A stretch of 64,000 bases of DNA from Flaccisagitta enflata (Eukaryota > Chaetognatha > Sagittoidea > Aphragmophora). The stretch is taken from positions 186,001 through 250,000 of the forward strand of contig OZ231127.1 in assembly GCA_965153355.1 (NCBI GenBank), read 5' to 3'. The number at the start of each line of letters is the position of its first letter. Position 1 is the first letter of the stretch. The notes below the pieces were generated by a model. The model searched no databases and was not told where the DNA came from. It was given only the letters and a program-made list of their open reading frames with translations. Position numbers and translations under genes: made by a program. Of the stretch, positions 11,233 to 20,321 are shown piece by piece.

Positions 11233-11793
11233 TGGTCAGCGATACCCGTTGCCCTGCTGTGCCTGATTGTGAATTTGAGTGAGGGGAAGCAGGGCAGCGG
11301 CCCCAAAGGGGACGAAGTCCTGTAGAACACAGGGGGACTTTTGTTCGTCCGTTTGTTCGTCCATCCCTCTGTCGGTTTGGGCTGAATTCAGGTCTAAGAG
11401 GGCTGATGTAAGGCCAGAAAGCCAGTTGGGGGCTTGAATGGGCTGACTTGAGGCTTGAAAGAGCTGGATCAAGGCTTGGAAGGCCATAGAGAACTGACTT
11501 GAGGATCAGATAGCTGATTTGAGGCTGGAGAGGCCTAATTTGAGGCCTGAGAGGCCAGATTTGAGGCCTGAGAGGCCAGATTTGAGGTCTAAGGAGCCAA
11601 ATTTGAGGCCTAAGAGGCCAGATTTAAGGCCTGAGAGGTCTAATTTGAGGCCTGAGAGGCCTGAGAGGCCAGATTTGAGGGGTCTTAGGGAGGGGGGGAC
11701 AAACGGACGGATGGACGAATGAACGGACGAACAAAAGTCCCCCTGTGTTCTACAGGACTTCGTACCCTTCGGGGCCGCTGCCCAAAAAACAAG
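11233..11793. mobile_element. Inverted-repeat element with internal 21-bp repeats (family G)
   Basis: The left part runs ggtcagcgatacccgttgcc, then gggcagcggccccaaagggg, gacgaagtcctgtagaacac and agggggacttttgttcgtcc. The right end (about 11727-11793) is the reverse complement of everything from gggcagcgg onward, with small changes. Between the ends is a tandem array (11400-11690) of about 21-bp units of the type gaggcctgagaggccagattt. No ORF that is not repeat-made. Further copies lie at 14270-14980, 35480-36229 and 62775-63229. Confidence 0.75.
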
Positions 11794-11795
11794 CA

Positions 11796-12448
11796 TTTTT
11801 TCCTGAAAATACAAAAAAACACTTATTTTTAGCACAAAATATCTGTGATAATTTAACAATGAGTTCGTTTGAATAATATTGAAGGCAAATATCATTTAAT
11901 TCTATGCATTGGAGCTTTATGGATCAAAACCAGGATCAAAAATATAAATTTGTGGTTATTTAAAAAAGGTTTAGGCGTGTAAAAGTTGAATATTTTTACA
12001 AAAACACTGCTTTAGTTTCAAATCATATGATGGCCACACCATTGACAGAAAAAACCTATGAAAAGAACAGGAAAAATCTGCAAATCAAGATCTATTTAGC
12101 ACTTTTTTCGGATTTGGTTCCAAAGCGGAGAAATGCGATTTTCATTCGTGTCAGTTCAAAAAAATCATACTGTATAGTTGCCAAGTAGGCCAAAAAGTGT
12201 GCCTGGCTAGACTTACAGACGGACAGACAGACTTCATAGGCAGTTACTTTTACGCACCTAGAAACAGGATTCAATCCACGGGATTTCTGAAAGAATCATT
12301 TTACAAAAATCGATCTTGACAAAAAACAAAAAACAAAAAAAAAAACAACTAAAACACACAAGTTCAACTAATTTCGTTCCCGTATGGCTCAGCGTGCAAT
12401 CAAATTAGTTAAGAAGATAATTTCGAGTAGGGAGGAGCTGCATTTAAA
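11796..12448. other. AT-rich stretch; nothing recognised
   Basis: No array, element end or credible frame. A short frame near 12092-12274 (minus) overlaps a gacggacagacagac run and has no recognisable domain. Part of it (ggatttggttccaaagcgg...aatgcgattttcattcgtgtc) resembles 10565-10590, a possible dispersed repeat. Confidence 0.4.
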
Positions 12449-13075
12449 GGGGGCCTGTTTCTGCGTGGAGATAGTCGCATTTTAAACCGGCCACTCTGAT
12501 CTACGTTCGTTGGCTCGCACCGCTAACTGCACCCATTCTGCAGAACTCCGCTTTGCTTACTCGCTGAATCATTCTTCTCAATCGCTCATGAGTTAGTTGA
12601 AATAAATGAATGTGAGTACAGACGGGACCCTAATAAGAGCGGAGGAGGGACCCAAAGTTTTAGCATCACCCCTAGAGCTTATATGGCTCAAGCATTCTTC
12701 TCACTTGCTATGGCGGCTTACACCTTAGGTGGATACAATTGGCGCCACCATGGCGATTTCTGAATTTCCACCTAGAACACCCTTAGATTTCGCAAAATCA
12801 CCCTCTGGCGCCCCCAAAAAAATTGAACAATTTTTTGTTCAATTTTAACATTTTGGAAATTTTAAAATCGCCACGGTGGCGCCAATTGTATCCACCTAAG
12901 ATATATTCCGCCACACCAAGTTAGAAATTTGCTTGAACTATATAAGCTGTAGGGGGTGATGCTAAAACCATGGGTCCCTCCTCCGCTCTTATTAGGGTCC
13001 CTTCTGTGTGTGTTCACACTGCAAACGCAAGGAACGGGAATAATCTCGATTGTTACCATCACTAGAAACACGCCC
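12449..13075 (+). mobile_element. E-family short element (GGGGGC...GAAACACGCCC), split by a nested MITE
   Basis: The left end gggggcctgtttctgcg and right end cactagaaacacgccc match the termini of the better kept copies at 34457-34710 and 56754-57022. So do the internal landmarks: gccactctgatctacgttcgttggctcgca, and tgtgttcacactgcaaacgc. Without the insertion at 12617-13008 the element would be about 235 bp. Ends are imperfect inverted repeats of about 16 bases. No coding capacity. Confidence 0.75.
12617..13008. mobile_element. MITE (TIR CAGACGGGACCCTAATAAGA) nested in the E-family element
   Basis: It begins TA-CAGACGGGACCCTAATAAGAGC and ends with the near reverse complement GCTCTTATTAGGGTCCCTTCTG-TG. 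The arms are complementary further inward (gtggatacaattggcgccac pairs with gtggcgccaattgtatccac). It shares its first bases (CAGACGG) and its ggcgccac-tggcgat block with the element at 7779-8505. It splits the gaatgtg/tgtgttcac segment of the host element. Confidence 0.85.
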
Positions 13076-13320
13076 TGGAATCCAGAAGAAACACCTGAGA
13101 ATCTTAGTCAGGAAGCAGCCGCGGAGATTTTATGTCAATTCAAAATAAGAAATTCACTGAAACAGTTGTAAGGTTGCTTAAGGGAATCCGCTGGTACAGT
13201 GGGGTTTGTGGAATAACAGCTTAAACTGGAGGAAAGTATTTAAGTGTCTTAATTTCATTTGACAAACTTGATATTTGAAATATAAGTTGTTTAATTGATG
13301 CTTGTGTCCCTGAGTTTTTT

Positions 13321-13336
13321 GGTTGCTATGGAAACC
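13321..13336. promoter_or_regulatory. X-box-like motif (possible RFX site)
   Basis: ggttgctatggaaacc fits the RFX consensus (GTTNCYATRGNAAC) and is nearly palindromic. It lies about 2 kb upstream of the receptor gene with many repeats between, so a link to that gene is unsupported. A chance match is possible. Confidence 0.35.
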
Positions 13337-13425
13337 AAACTTATTTTTTCAAACTGTCATAACCGCTATGATATCAATATTTTCACAAAGGGACCATTGT
13401 TTAAAAATAGATTTACAACAACTTT

Positions 13426-13561
13426 CCCACAGTATGTTCTGTAAGAATATTGCTCGTTTAGCTGTTGCTAGGGGGCATCATTTACTATGCTATGCTATGC
13501 TATGTATGATGCACCTTAGCAACGGCCAAACGAGCAATATTCTTGCAGAACATACTGTGGG
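13426..13561. repeat. Foldback hairpin, about 55-base arms, (ATGCT) loop
   Basis: The left arm (cccacagtatgttctgtaag...gggggcatcat) is the reverse complement, with few mismatches, of the right arm (atgatgcaccttagc...agaacatactgtggg). The loop holds four ctatg repeats. It could form a precursor-like hairpin if transcribed, or be a very small MITE. Confidence 0.8.
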
Positions 13562-13862
13562 GCCATTGAATCAAATTAAAAAAGAAATAGACTGAAATTC
13601 TGTTGTTAGTTTTTCGTGCCCTTTAGGCCTAGTTTATATGCCTTTGTGAACTCCATTGATGTTGATTTTACTTACCTCCTTCAAAATAGTGTGTGTCAAG
13701 CTAAGGAAGTCACTATGGAAAAGTTATGAATACAAGAATCTACGATTTTGTTACCTATTTTGCCAATGAAAAAACATTCGGTTAAAACCAAAATATTTGC
13801 TTCAAATCATACAGACGATAAAGAGCTAAAAACTCATAACTAAGAAGTGGAATTTGTTCAAT

Positions 13863-14167
13863 AACAAGGGGCAGGGACCATAATTGAGGTCAGTGGAACA
13901 TTTGGGCAGGAGCAATAAGGCCAAAACCCCCTTTAACGCCAAATAAGTAAAGTGTGACGGACGGACGGACGGACGGACGGACGGACGGACGGACGGACGG
14001 ACGGACGGACGGACGGACGGACGGACGGACGGACGGACGGACGGATGGATGGACGGACGGACGGTCGGACGGTCGGACCGACGGACCGACGGACCGACGG
14101 ACCAACAGACCGACGGACCGACGGACCGACAAAGCGGGGTGTGGAGTCGCGTAGCACGCGACTAAAA
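13863..14167 (-). mobile_element. Helentron/pearl-like element, subfamily A, with long (ACGG)n
   Basis: Read on the minus strand: TTTTTAGTCGCGTG-c-TACGCGAC stem-loop, TCCACACCCCGCTTTGTC, then a CGGT/CCGT microsatellite of about 170 bases (plus strand 13957-14130). A short body follows with ctcctgcccaaatg and gtccctgccc, ending near CTTGTT. The Ser-Val-Arg-Pro and Thr-Asp-Gly-Arg frames over it come from the tetranucleotide repeat. Confidence 0.7.
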
Positions 14168-14269
14168 ATAGTTGAACTCTTTAAGGGCCCTTTAGACATA
14201 ATCAGTCTCCTTCCTCCTCTGGTCAAACCTAGGGTTGAACTGTACCGTCCATCTGTCTGTGACTGATTT

Positions 14270-14980
14270 CAGGAGGGCTGACTGATTTTGGGACTGTGAG
14301 GATTGATTTGAGATTTGAGCCATTTGGGTGAGATTTGGGTCATTAGACTGGGGTTTGGGCCTGGATTCAATGATTTGAGCCTTGAGGCTGCGATTTTGTC
14401 TTACAGGCTAGTGTTTGGGATTCAAGCCTTAGGGCTATGATTAGGGCCTTGAGACTGGGATTTGGACCAACTGGCCGGAATTCAGGTCTTGAGGCTGGGA
14501 TTTGGATTGATAGGCTGGGATTTGGGCCAACAGGCTTGGATTTGGGTCTTGAGGCTGGGATTTGGCCCAACAGGCTAGGATTTGGGCCAACAGGCTGAGA
14601 TAAGGGCCTCAAGGCTGAGAGTTAGACATAAAGTCCTGGGGAGGGACAATGGACAGACAGAAATAACGGTTCTCCCTGCGTTCTACAAGACATTAGCCCT
14701 TGGGGCCGCTGCCCAAAAAACAATTCACAGCATTTGGGCCCAAATTCCAGGCTTGATGTCCTGATCCCAGCCTTGAGGTCCAAATCCCAGCTGTGAAGCC
14801 TCAATCTTAGCGTTACGGCCCAAATCCCAGCTGTGAAGCCTTAATCCTAGCGTTACGGCCCACATCTCCGCCTTGTGGCTCAAATTGTAGTTCAAAGGTA
14901 TCCCTAATAGTCACCATGATTACCGTCATTCCTCATCAGCCCGAGCACAGGTTGACGGTTCCTTTGGGGCCGCTGCACGC
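14270..14980. mobile_element. Family G element remnant with about 20-bp tandem repeats
   Basis: An array of ggctgggatttgggccaaca-like units runs from 14270 to 14625. It is followed by acggttctccctgcgttctacaagac and cttggggccgctgccc, the family G end, at 14665-14716. The same kind of unit then appears in inverted orientation (14735-14890), and a second ttggggccgctgc end lies near 14962. It looks like two copies or one rearranged copy. Confidence 0.6.
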
Positions 14981-15117
14981 TACCCCTCTCACCATTTCAT
15001 TCCTTCAAACGCTAACTTAGAGGTCTCGGGTTGTTCGATTACTGCCAACTATCTTACTATTTAGCGACTATTTGATGTTCTTTTGTCAATCTTTTTGTCT
15101 CGCATGATTATATTTCA

Positions 15118-15125
15118 TATATAAA
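15118..15125 (+). promoter_or_regulatory. TATA-like motif upstream of the receptor gene
   Basis: tatataaa occurs 182 bases before the ATG at 15307 in otherwise unremarkable AT-rich DNA. It is the only strong TATA-like string in the 300 bases before the gene. Motifs of this kind are common by chance. Confidence 0.3.
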
Positions 15126-15306
15126 CAGATCCTTAAATGTGAATTTCAAACCACACACAATCCTGCTGGTACCACAGCAAAAAGACTTCGACTCACTGGT
15201 TGATCGTTTTTTCCCCCTCTTCTTTTTTCATACAAGTTGTCAGCCAGAAATACGGATCATTTGCCATTTTCTTAAAGGAAGTATTCTTTAGGTCCGCCTG
15301 TTCAAA

Positions 15307-18300
15307 ATGAAAATGCATAGTATCACTTTTTTACTCGCGATTTTCACATTGTCATTTGCTAGTGATAATGATTGGAAAGAACTCAAAAAAGTCAATGGAG
15401 CAACGTTGTCAGAGAAATCAGAGCCGGCAACTTTTGCCCAACAATTTTCTCCAGGATCCTTATATGACCATTGCAGATTAAGATGCGAACTTGATGATTT
15501 TACAAGCTTTGATTGCAAGTTTGCACACGCAGAGATTCAGTGCAAGATTTTAACCGGAGAAGTGATGAAAAACGCGCAAACGTCGAGTCCTGATTACCCT
15601 TACTTGGCGAATGCGTCTGCGTTGCCAGGGTTGTCTGTTGCTATTTACTGTCCAACTGCTCCAATGCACGGATGCATTCAATCGGTGGAAGACGGCTTTC
15701 TTTCTGACTTCCCAACATTGATTAGCTTCCAACTCCATAATGCTGAATTATTGAGATTAGGTCAAGGTATGTTCGATAATGCGCATCAGCTCAAAGAATT
15801 GCTTCTCCGCAACTGTCAATCTCTGTCAATTGTAGATGCTGGCGTTTTTGATGAACTAGATAATTTGAGAGATCTATCAATACTTGAAAATGCCATCGAA
15901 GTTTTGCCCAAAAAATTGTTTGGTAGTCTTGTCAAACTAGAACTTTTGATCATAAAAACAAATCCCATAAGATTCTTTCCTGAACATATGATAAGTGACT
16001 TGATAAATCTCAGGAGTTTCGAATGTGATGTCTTAAAAACGACTCCCTGTGTTACTGCAAAAAATGAGAGCTTAGCTACTAAGCATAAGGTAAATCTCAT
16101 TTCTATTCGTTTCTTATGCGATTTGAATCAAGAAAGCATGAATGGTATCAATTCCGCCAACCTTGAAATTTACGAGGTATATGAGGATGTTGTCATTCAT
16201 AATAGACTCTTTGATGGAGTCATTCATGTTGGAAGACTATCTATAGAAAACAACAACATCGTAAGCATTACATTTGAATCTTTTCGTGATGAACGTTTCC
16301 CTCGATTGTATTACCTGAGTCTTATTCACAACAATATTACCACCATAATCCCCGGTGAACAGGCTTTCACCACAGCAGTCAAATACCTAGATATGTCCTG
16401 GAATAGTCTCAAGCTCATCAGTCGACATTTCTTCAGTAATATGTATTTACTGATTAAGCTAAACATGGGAAACAACTTCATTCATGAAATTGAGAAATAC
16501 GCTCTGAGCGATTTACCTTACATAAGAGACATCGACCTCAGTCATAACCTAATTGATGATTTGTCCAATATATCATTTGATAAAGGAGCTCTTGCTTTAA
16601 GTCTGGATCTCAGTTACAATAGAATACAGGTTCTGAAGGAGGGATTCATTGAGCGCATTTCAGAAAGAAGCGGGTTTGGGTCTGCCTCAATAATTATTCT
16701 CAGAGGTAATATGATTGAAATACTTGAAAATATCACATGCACAGCGCTAGACACGCTGGATGTCACTCACAATCGGTTAAAAAACATCGGTGCAAACTTT
16801 TTGACGTCTAAATGCGCAATAGGTGTGCTAGACCTAAGCGCAAATCTGATCCAGATCATCCATGAAAAGGCTTTTGCTTATCTCATTGATTATGAAAAAT
16901 TGATACTCAACGATAATCAAATTGGCGATGTCTCATTTCTGGAGCCTATATTTTTTGACATCACCTATCAGCCCGATGTTCTAGACTTAAGAAACAATAG
17001 GCTCAATGTCATCTCCGATATCTACATAGATCTCTTGGGAAATAGCAGCATGATCTTCAAGATTACCGGTAATCCTTGGATTTGTAGTTGCCTCAGCATC
17101 CATTCCAAACTCAATAGATATTTGCTTCAGAATGATATTGTATCATGTTGCCCACATTGCAAACATTCCATCAACTCTGAATTTGAAGTAAGTATTGATT
17201 GCCGGGGAAAGCGAGAAACATCATTGCCAATCTGCCTTCCATACAGCGTTGTCAGGCTCGATTACTCATTCAACTTCATAAGAAGTTTAGAGTTTACAGA
17301 TGGACAAAAGAATATAAGAGTTTTGGATGTGTCTCATAATTACATTTCCAAGATTGATGGATCCAGCTTTCAACGACTCAACAATCTATCAGTTTTGAAT
17401 CTAAAAGCGAACAATTTACGCACGTTACCAAAAGAGATGTTAAATCTTAAAGCAACGCGCATTTATGTCGAGGAAAACAAATTCAGATGTTATGACTGCA
17501 CATTAGTGGACACTTTAAACAAAATTAACAAAGTCACGTCTCAGAACTTCAGCTGTGAAGATAACCAGACGTATGAGGATGCAGAGATGATATGTTCCAT
17601 CATTTCCAAAGTCATTCCAAATTGTCTTGGAGGTCTTGCGTTAATAGTGTTCATAGTGGCTGCTTATCAGTCTTTCATCTTCTGTGCGTTTAAAAGAATG
17701 GCCAAACACTTTCACCACAGGATAATACCACTGGCAACATACAGTCAGGAGATGGATTTTGTTGAATACTGCAAAATATGGAAATCGTCAGATCACCAAA
17801 ACATTAGAAAGCTTTGTCGATACAAAACCACCTGGCTGCCTATCAACGGACGCTATGGCCATTTCTTTTGCGAAACTGTGAAATGTTCTCTAAAGGGAAC
17901 GATGGCCGCAGCAATCACAACTCAACCATTGGAACTGGCAAAACAGCTGCTGTTAGCGATTGATTATTTACACAGCAGGCCAAATCCTGTACGTCACAAG
18001 AATATCAACATCAACACTGTCTACCTGTACCAAGAAAACGGCGTAATGATGTTGAAATTGGGGAACTTTGAAAACGCGAACATTGTTGTGGATGATGAGA
18101 GGCATGTTTTTTCTACCAAACACGAGGATGAAACAAAAGGCAATTTCATCCTAGAGGAAGATCTATTTGCAGCAGCACGGGTCATATTTTTCATGCTTAC
18201 CCAAAAAGAGCAAAAAAGCCAAATACTAGTGGGACAATTGCTGGACATCCCTGAAGTCGAGCTATCTGCGTTAGTCTTAGCACTTCAGAGAGGCCTAAGT

Positions 18301-19425
18301 GCCGGAGAAGCTCTGCTGTGCCCAGCATTTGAGACCCTTGAGTGCAAACACACATTATTGGGAGAGCTGAATAGCTGTTTCAAAGAGCTGAGAAAGGAGG
18401 ATGGCGCTAACGATATCCTGGAGAAAGCGGAGGAAAATGCATGGCTAGTAACGGGTCAAAAAGGAGCTTGGAATGTTCATTTTCACAAGGAAATCCTAAA
18501 AAAGTTTGCTCTGACTGGAAGTGGTTACCGAATCAATTCCTTTGTAGATTTGCTAAGGGTTATACGAAACATTCTCCAACATCATCAGGAGAATCCCAAT
18601 GAAATCATGGCCGCATATGGTTTAGAGAACATGCCTTCCATTCAAGAAGTACTGAAACTTTTTCTCGACAAATTTCCACACTTGTATCCCCACGCTTTCT
18701 GCTGCTACCATGAACACTTTTATGCCAAAGATTTTCTCATGCTCATTCACTATATAAAGAGTTACCAAGCAATAGAAACACAACTGAACAACCGCAACAA
18801 GGTCGATTCATCGGGTTTGAAACAAAAAAGTTCGTTCCCTCTGTCATTCCTGTCAATCCATTCCAATCCCATCACCTACGATGCTCCGGATAACTTACCC
18901 TCTGTCCGAAAAGTGAAATCATCCATGTGTTTGGATGAAGCATTGGACGAGATAAAAGGCCGGATTCAATCACTTTGGTCTCATACTACTCCAGAAAAGG
19001 TCATCGTCAAAGTGGATGATCAGTTCATAAAGAACCCTTTTTTGGAACTCCAGCAGGGCAAAAAGAAAAAGGCGACTGACAACACGATGGTGGAGCGACT
19101 TGCTGTTGGGTCCAAGACTCGCGTCAATATCCTGGAAGGATGCGGCATCGAAATCTTACTCCCCGAAATCAAAATTGACGTCCAAGGAACTGAGATTTTA
19201 TTAGAAATCATGGAAAGCTTTAGCGTAAAAGCCGTAAAATACAGATTGCTGTCAAACGCGAGTTTCCCAAAAGATGTCAAGGCAAAACTTGACAAGAGAG
19301 ACAAAGGAGTCTTTTATCTAGATCACCAACAACTTGACGATGGCGTTTTCATTCGCGATTTGGACTTTACCAGCCACATTTTCTACGTTGATTATCCGTC
19401 TCTACATCAACAGATGTTGACTTGA
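15307..19425 (+). CDS. LRR receptor with pseudokinase-KEN (IRE1/RNase L-type) cytosolic tail, 1372 aa
   Basis: Signal peptide 1-19. A Cys-rich region (about 56-85) leads into LRRs at about 130-575. A first Cys cap follows (C593, C595, C614, C615, C618, C632), then a short second LRR block (650-715) and a second cap (C728, C731, C750), the two-block layout of invertebrate Toll ectodomains. A helix at 772-794 spans the membrane. The kinase-like domain (about 820-1030) lacks a glycine loop and an evident VAIK lysine. Its HRD position reads RHK (896-898) and its DFG reads NFE (920-922), so it is a pseudokinase. The KEN domain (about 1036-1140) aligns with IRE1/RNase L and keeps Y1074, D1081, R1087, N1088 and H1092. 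Residues 1140-1372 match nothing I know. Inferred role: a sensor whose output is RNA cleavage after ligand-driven dimerisation. The frame is intronless. A second Met at codon 3 is equally usable. Confidence 0.88.
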   Translation: MKMHSITFLLAIFTLSFASDNDWKELKKVNGATLSEKSEPATFAQQFSPGSLYDHCRLRCELDDFTSFDCKFAHAEIQCKILTGEVMKNAQTSSPDYPYLANASALPGLSVAIYCPTAPMHGCIQSVEDGFLSDFPTLISFQLHNAELLRLGQGMFDNAHQLKELLLRNCQSLSIVDAGVFDELDNLRDLSILENAIEVLPKKLFGSLVKLELLIIKTNPIRFFPEHMISDLINLRSFECDVLKTTPCVTAKNESLATKHKVNLISIRFLCDLNQESMNGINSANLEIYEVYEDVVIHNRLFDGVIHVGRLSIENNNIVSITFESFRDERFPRLYYLSLIHNNITTIIPGEQAFTTAVKYLDMSWNSLKLISRHFFSNMYLLIKLNMGNNFIHEIEKYALSDLPYIRDIDLSHNLIDDLSNISFDKGALALSLDLSYNRIQVLKEGFIERISERSGFGSASIIILRGNMIEILENITCTALDTLDVTHNRLKNIGANFLTSKCAIGVLDLSANLIQIIHEKAFAYLIDYEKLILNDNQIGDVSFLEPIFFDITYQPDVLDLRNNRLNVISDIYIDLLGNSSMIFKITGNPWICSCLSIHSKLNRYLLQNDIVSCCPHCKHSINSEFEVSIDCRGKRETSLPICLPYSVVRLDYSFNFIRSLEFTDGQKNIRVLDVSHNYISKIDGSSFQRLNNLSVLNLKANNLRTLPKEMLNLKATRIYVEENKFRCYDCTLVDTLNKINKVTSQNFSCEDNQTYEDAEMICSIISKVIPNCLGGLALIVFIVAAYQSFIFCAFKRMAKHFHHRIIPLATYSQEMDFVEYCKIWKSSDHQNIRKLCRYKTTWLPINGRYGHFFCETVKCSLKGTMAAAITTQPLELAKQLLLAIDYLHSRPNPVRHKNININTVYLYQENGVMMLKLGNFENANIVVDDERHVFSTKHEDETKGNFILEEDLFAAARVIFFMLTQKEQKSQILVGQLLDIPEVELSALVLALQRGLSAGEALLCPAFETLECKHTLLGELNSCFKELRKEDGANDILEKAEENAWLVTGQKGAWNVHFHKEILKKFALTGSGYRINSFVDLLRVIRNILQHHQENPNEIMAAYGLENMPSIQEVLKLFLDKFPHLYPHAFCCYHEHFYAKDFLMLIHYIKSYQAIETQLNNRNKVDSSGLKQKSSFPLSFLSIHSNPITYDAPDNLPSVRKVKSSMCLDEALDEIKGRIQSLWSHTTPEKVIVKVDDQFIKNPFLELQQGKKKKATDNTMVERLAVGSKTRVNILEGCGIEILLPEIKIDVQGTEILLEIMESFSVKAVKYRLLSNASFPKDVKAKLDKRDKGVFYLDHQQLDDGVFIRDLDFTSHIFYVDYPSLHQQMLT

Positions 19426-20321
19426 TCAATGATGTCACAGACAATCTTATGAATGAGGATTGAAAATTGACAGTCCCATTCTTCCCATTTCATATTTCTG
19501 TGGAAATCTCTCGCAGTCTCTCTAGATACTTTTCTTGAACTCAGCTCTCATCAATTTTTCTATTTCAAAGTTCTAAGAATCTTCATGTCATTGCAGACAT
19601 GATTAACACATTAGGCATGAAGACCAATTTTTTTTCTCAAACCCAACTGGTCAGCTAGGTATTGACTTACATATTATTTTCTGCTTAGATATATGAGGAG
19701 ACAAAAAATGTCTTCTGGGCCAGTGAGATTGTAGCAATTTTGACGCATGTCGAAAGATTTTATGAATTAATGAATTTAAAACTTTTTTATTTTGCTTGGT
19801 GAATCTCTTACCTTTGTGTGAACTGTAATCAGGGCTTTTAAACCTAATGCAATAGTTTTCATCGCTGTCATGCAGTGATTTTCACATGAGTGTCTCTTAT
19901 ACATGATGAATTTTCTCGTTAGTTATCAGTCCTGTAATCAATGATGATGACCCTCGTCTGAAGGAAAAAGAATTAACTGTGATAAGATCTTTTTTACTTT
20001 CTGCATGAAAAACCTGGTGACAGTCTCTGTAAAGCTTTATTTTTGTTGATGGTGGAACAGGAGGCAGAGGATTTCTTTATTTAGGTTTGCCACTTTTTCC
20101 TTTTTCTTATGTCATAAGACCTTTCGTTAAATTGTTTTCACTTTCAAAAAAAAGTAAAAAGGCAAAAACAGAAAAAGAAAAAAAAAAGAAAAAAAAGAAA
20201 AAAAAACAAACAAAAAACAAAAAAACAAAAAAACAAAAAATAAAACAAAAACAGAACACAATAGCAAGAAACATTATAAAGATGATATGCTGTGATACGG
20301 TTTTTTTTAATTAGTAATTCT
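19426..20321. other. Presumed 3' flank of the receptor gene; A-rich tract
   Basis: No further credible frame. An aataaa hexamer inside the A-rich run near 20239 could serve as a polyadenylation signal about 815 bases past the stop, but in such A-rich DNA it is weak evidence. The Lys-rich frame at 20087-20314 is a product of the A tract. Confidence 0.4.

Noticed and set aside
13890-14266. Ser-Val-Arg-Pro and Thr-Asp-Gly-Arg repeat proteins
   Set aside because: Translations of the ACGG tetranucleotide within a Helentron-like element.
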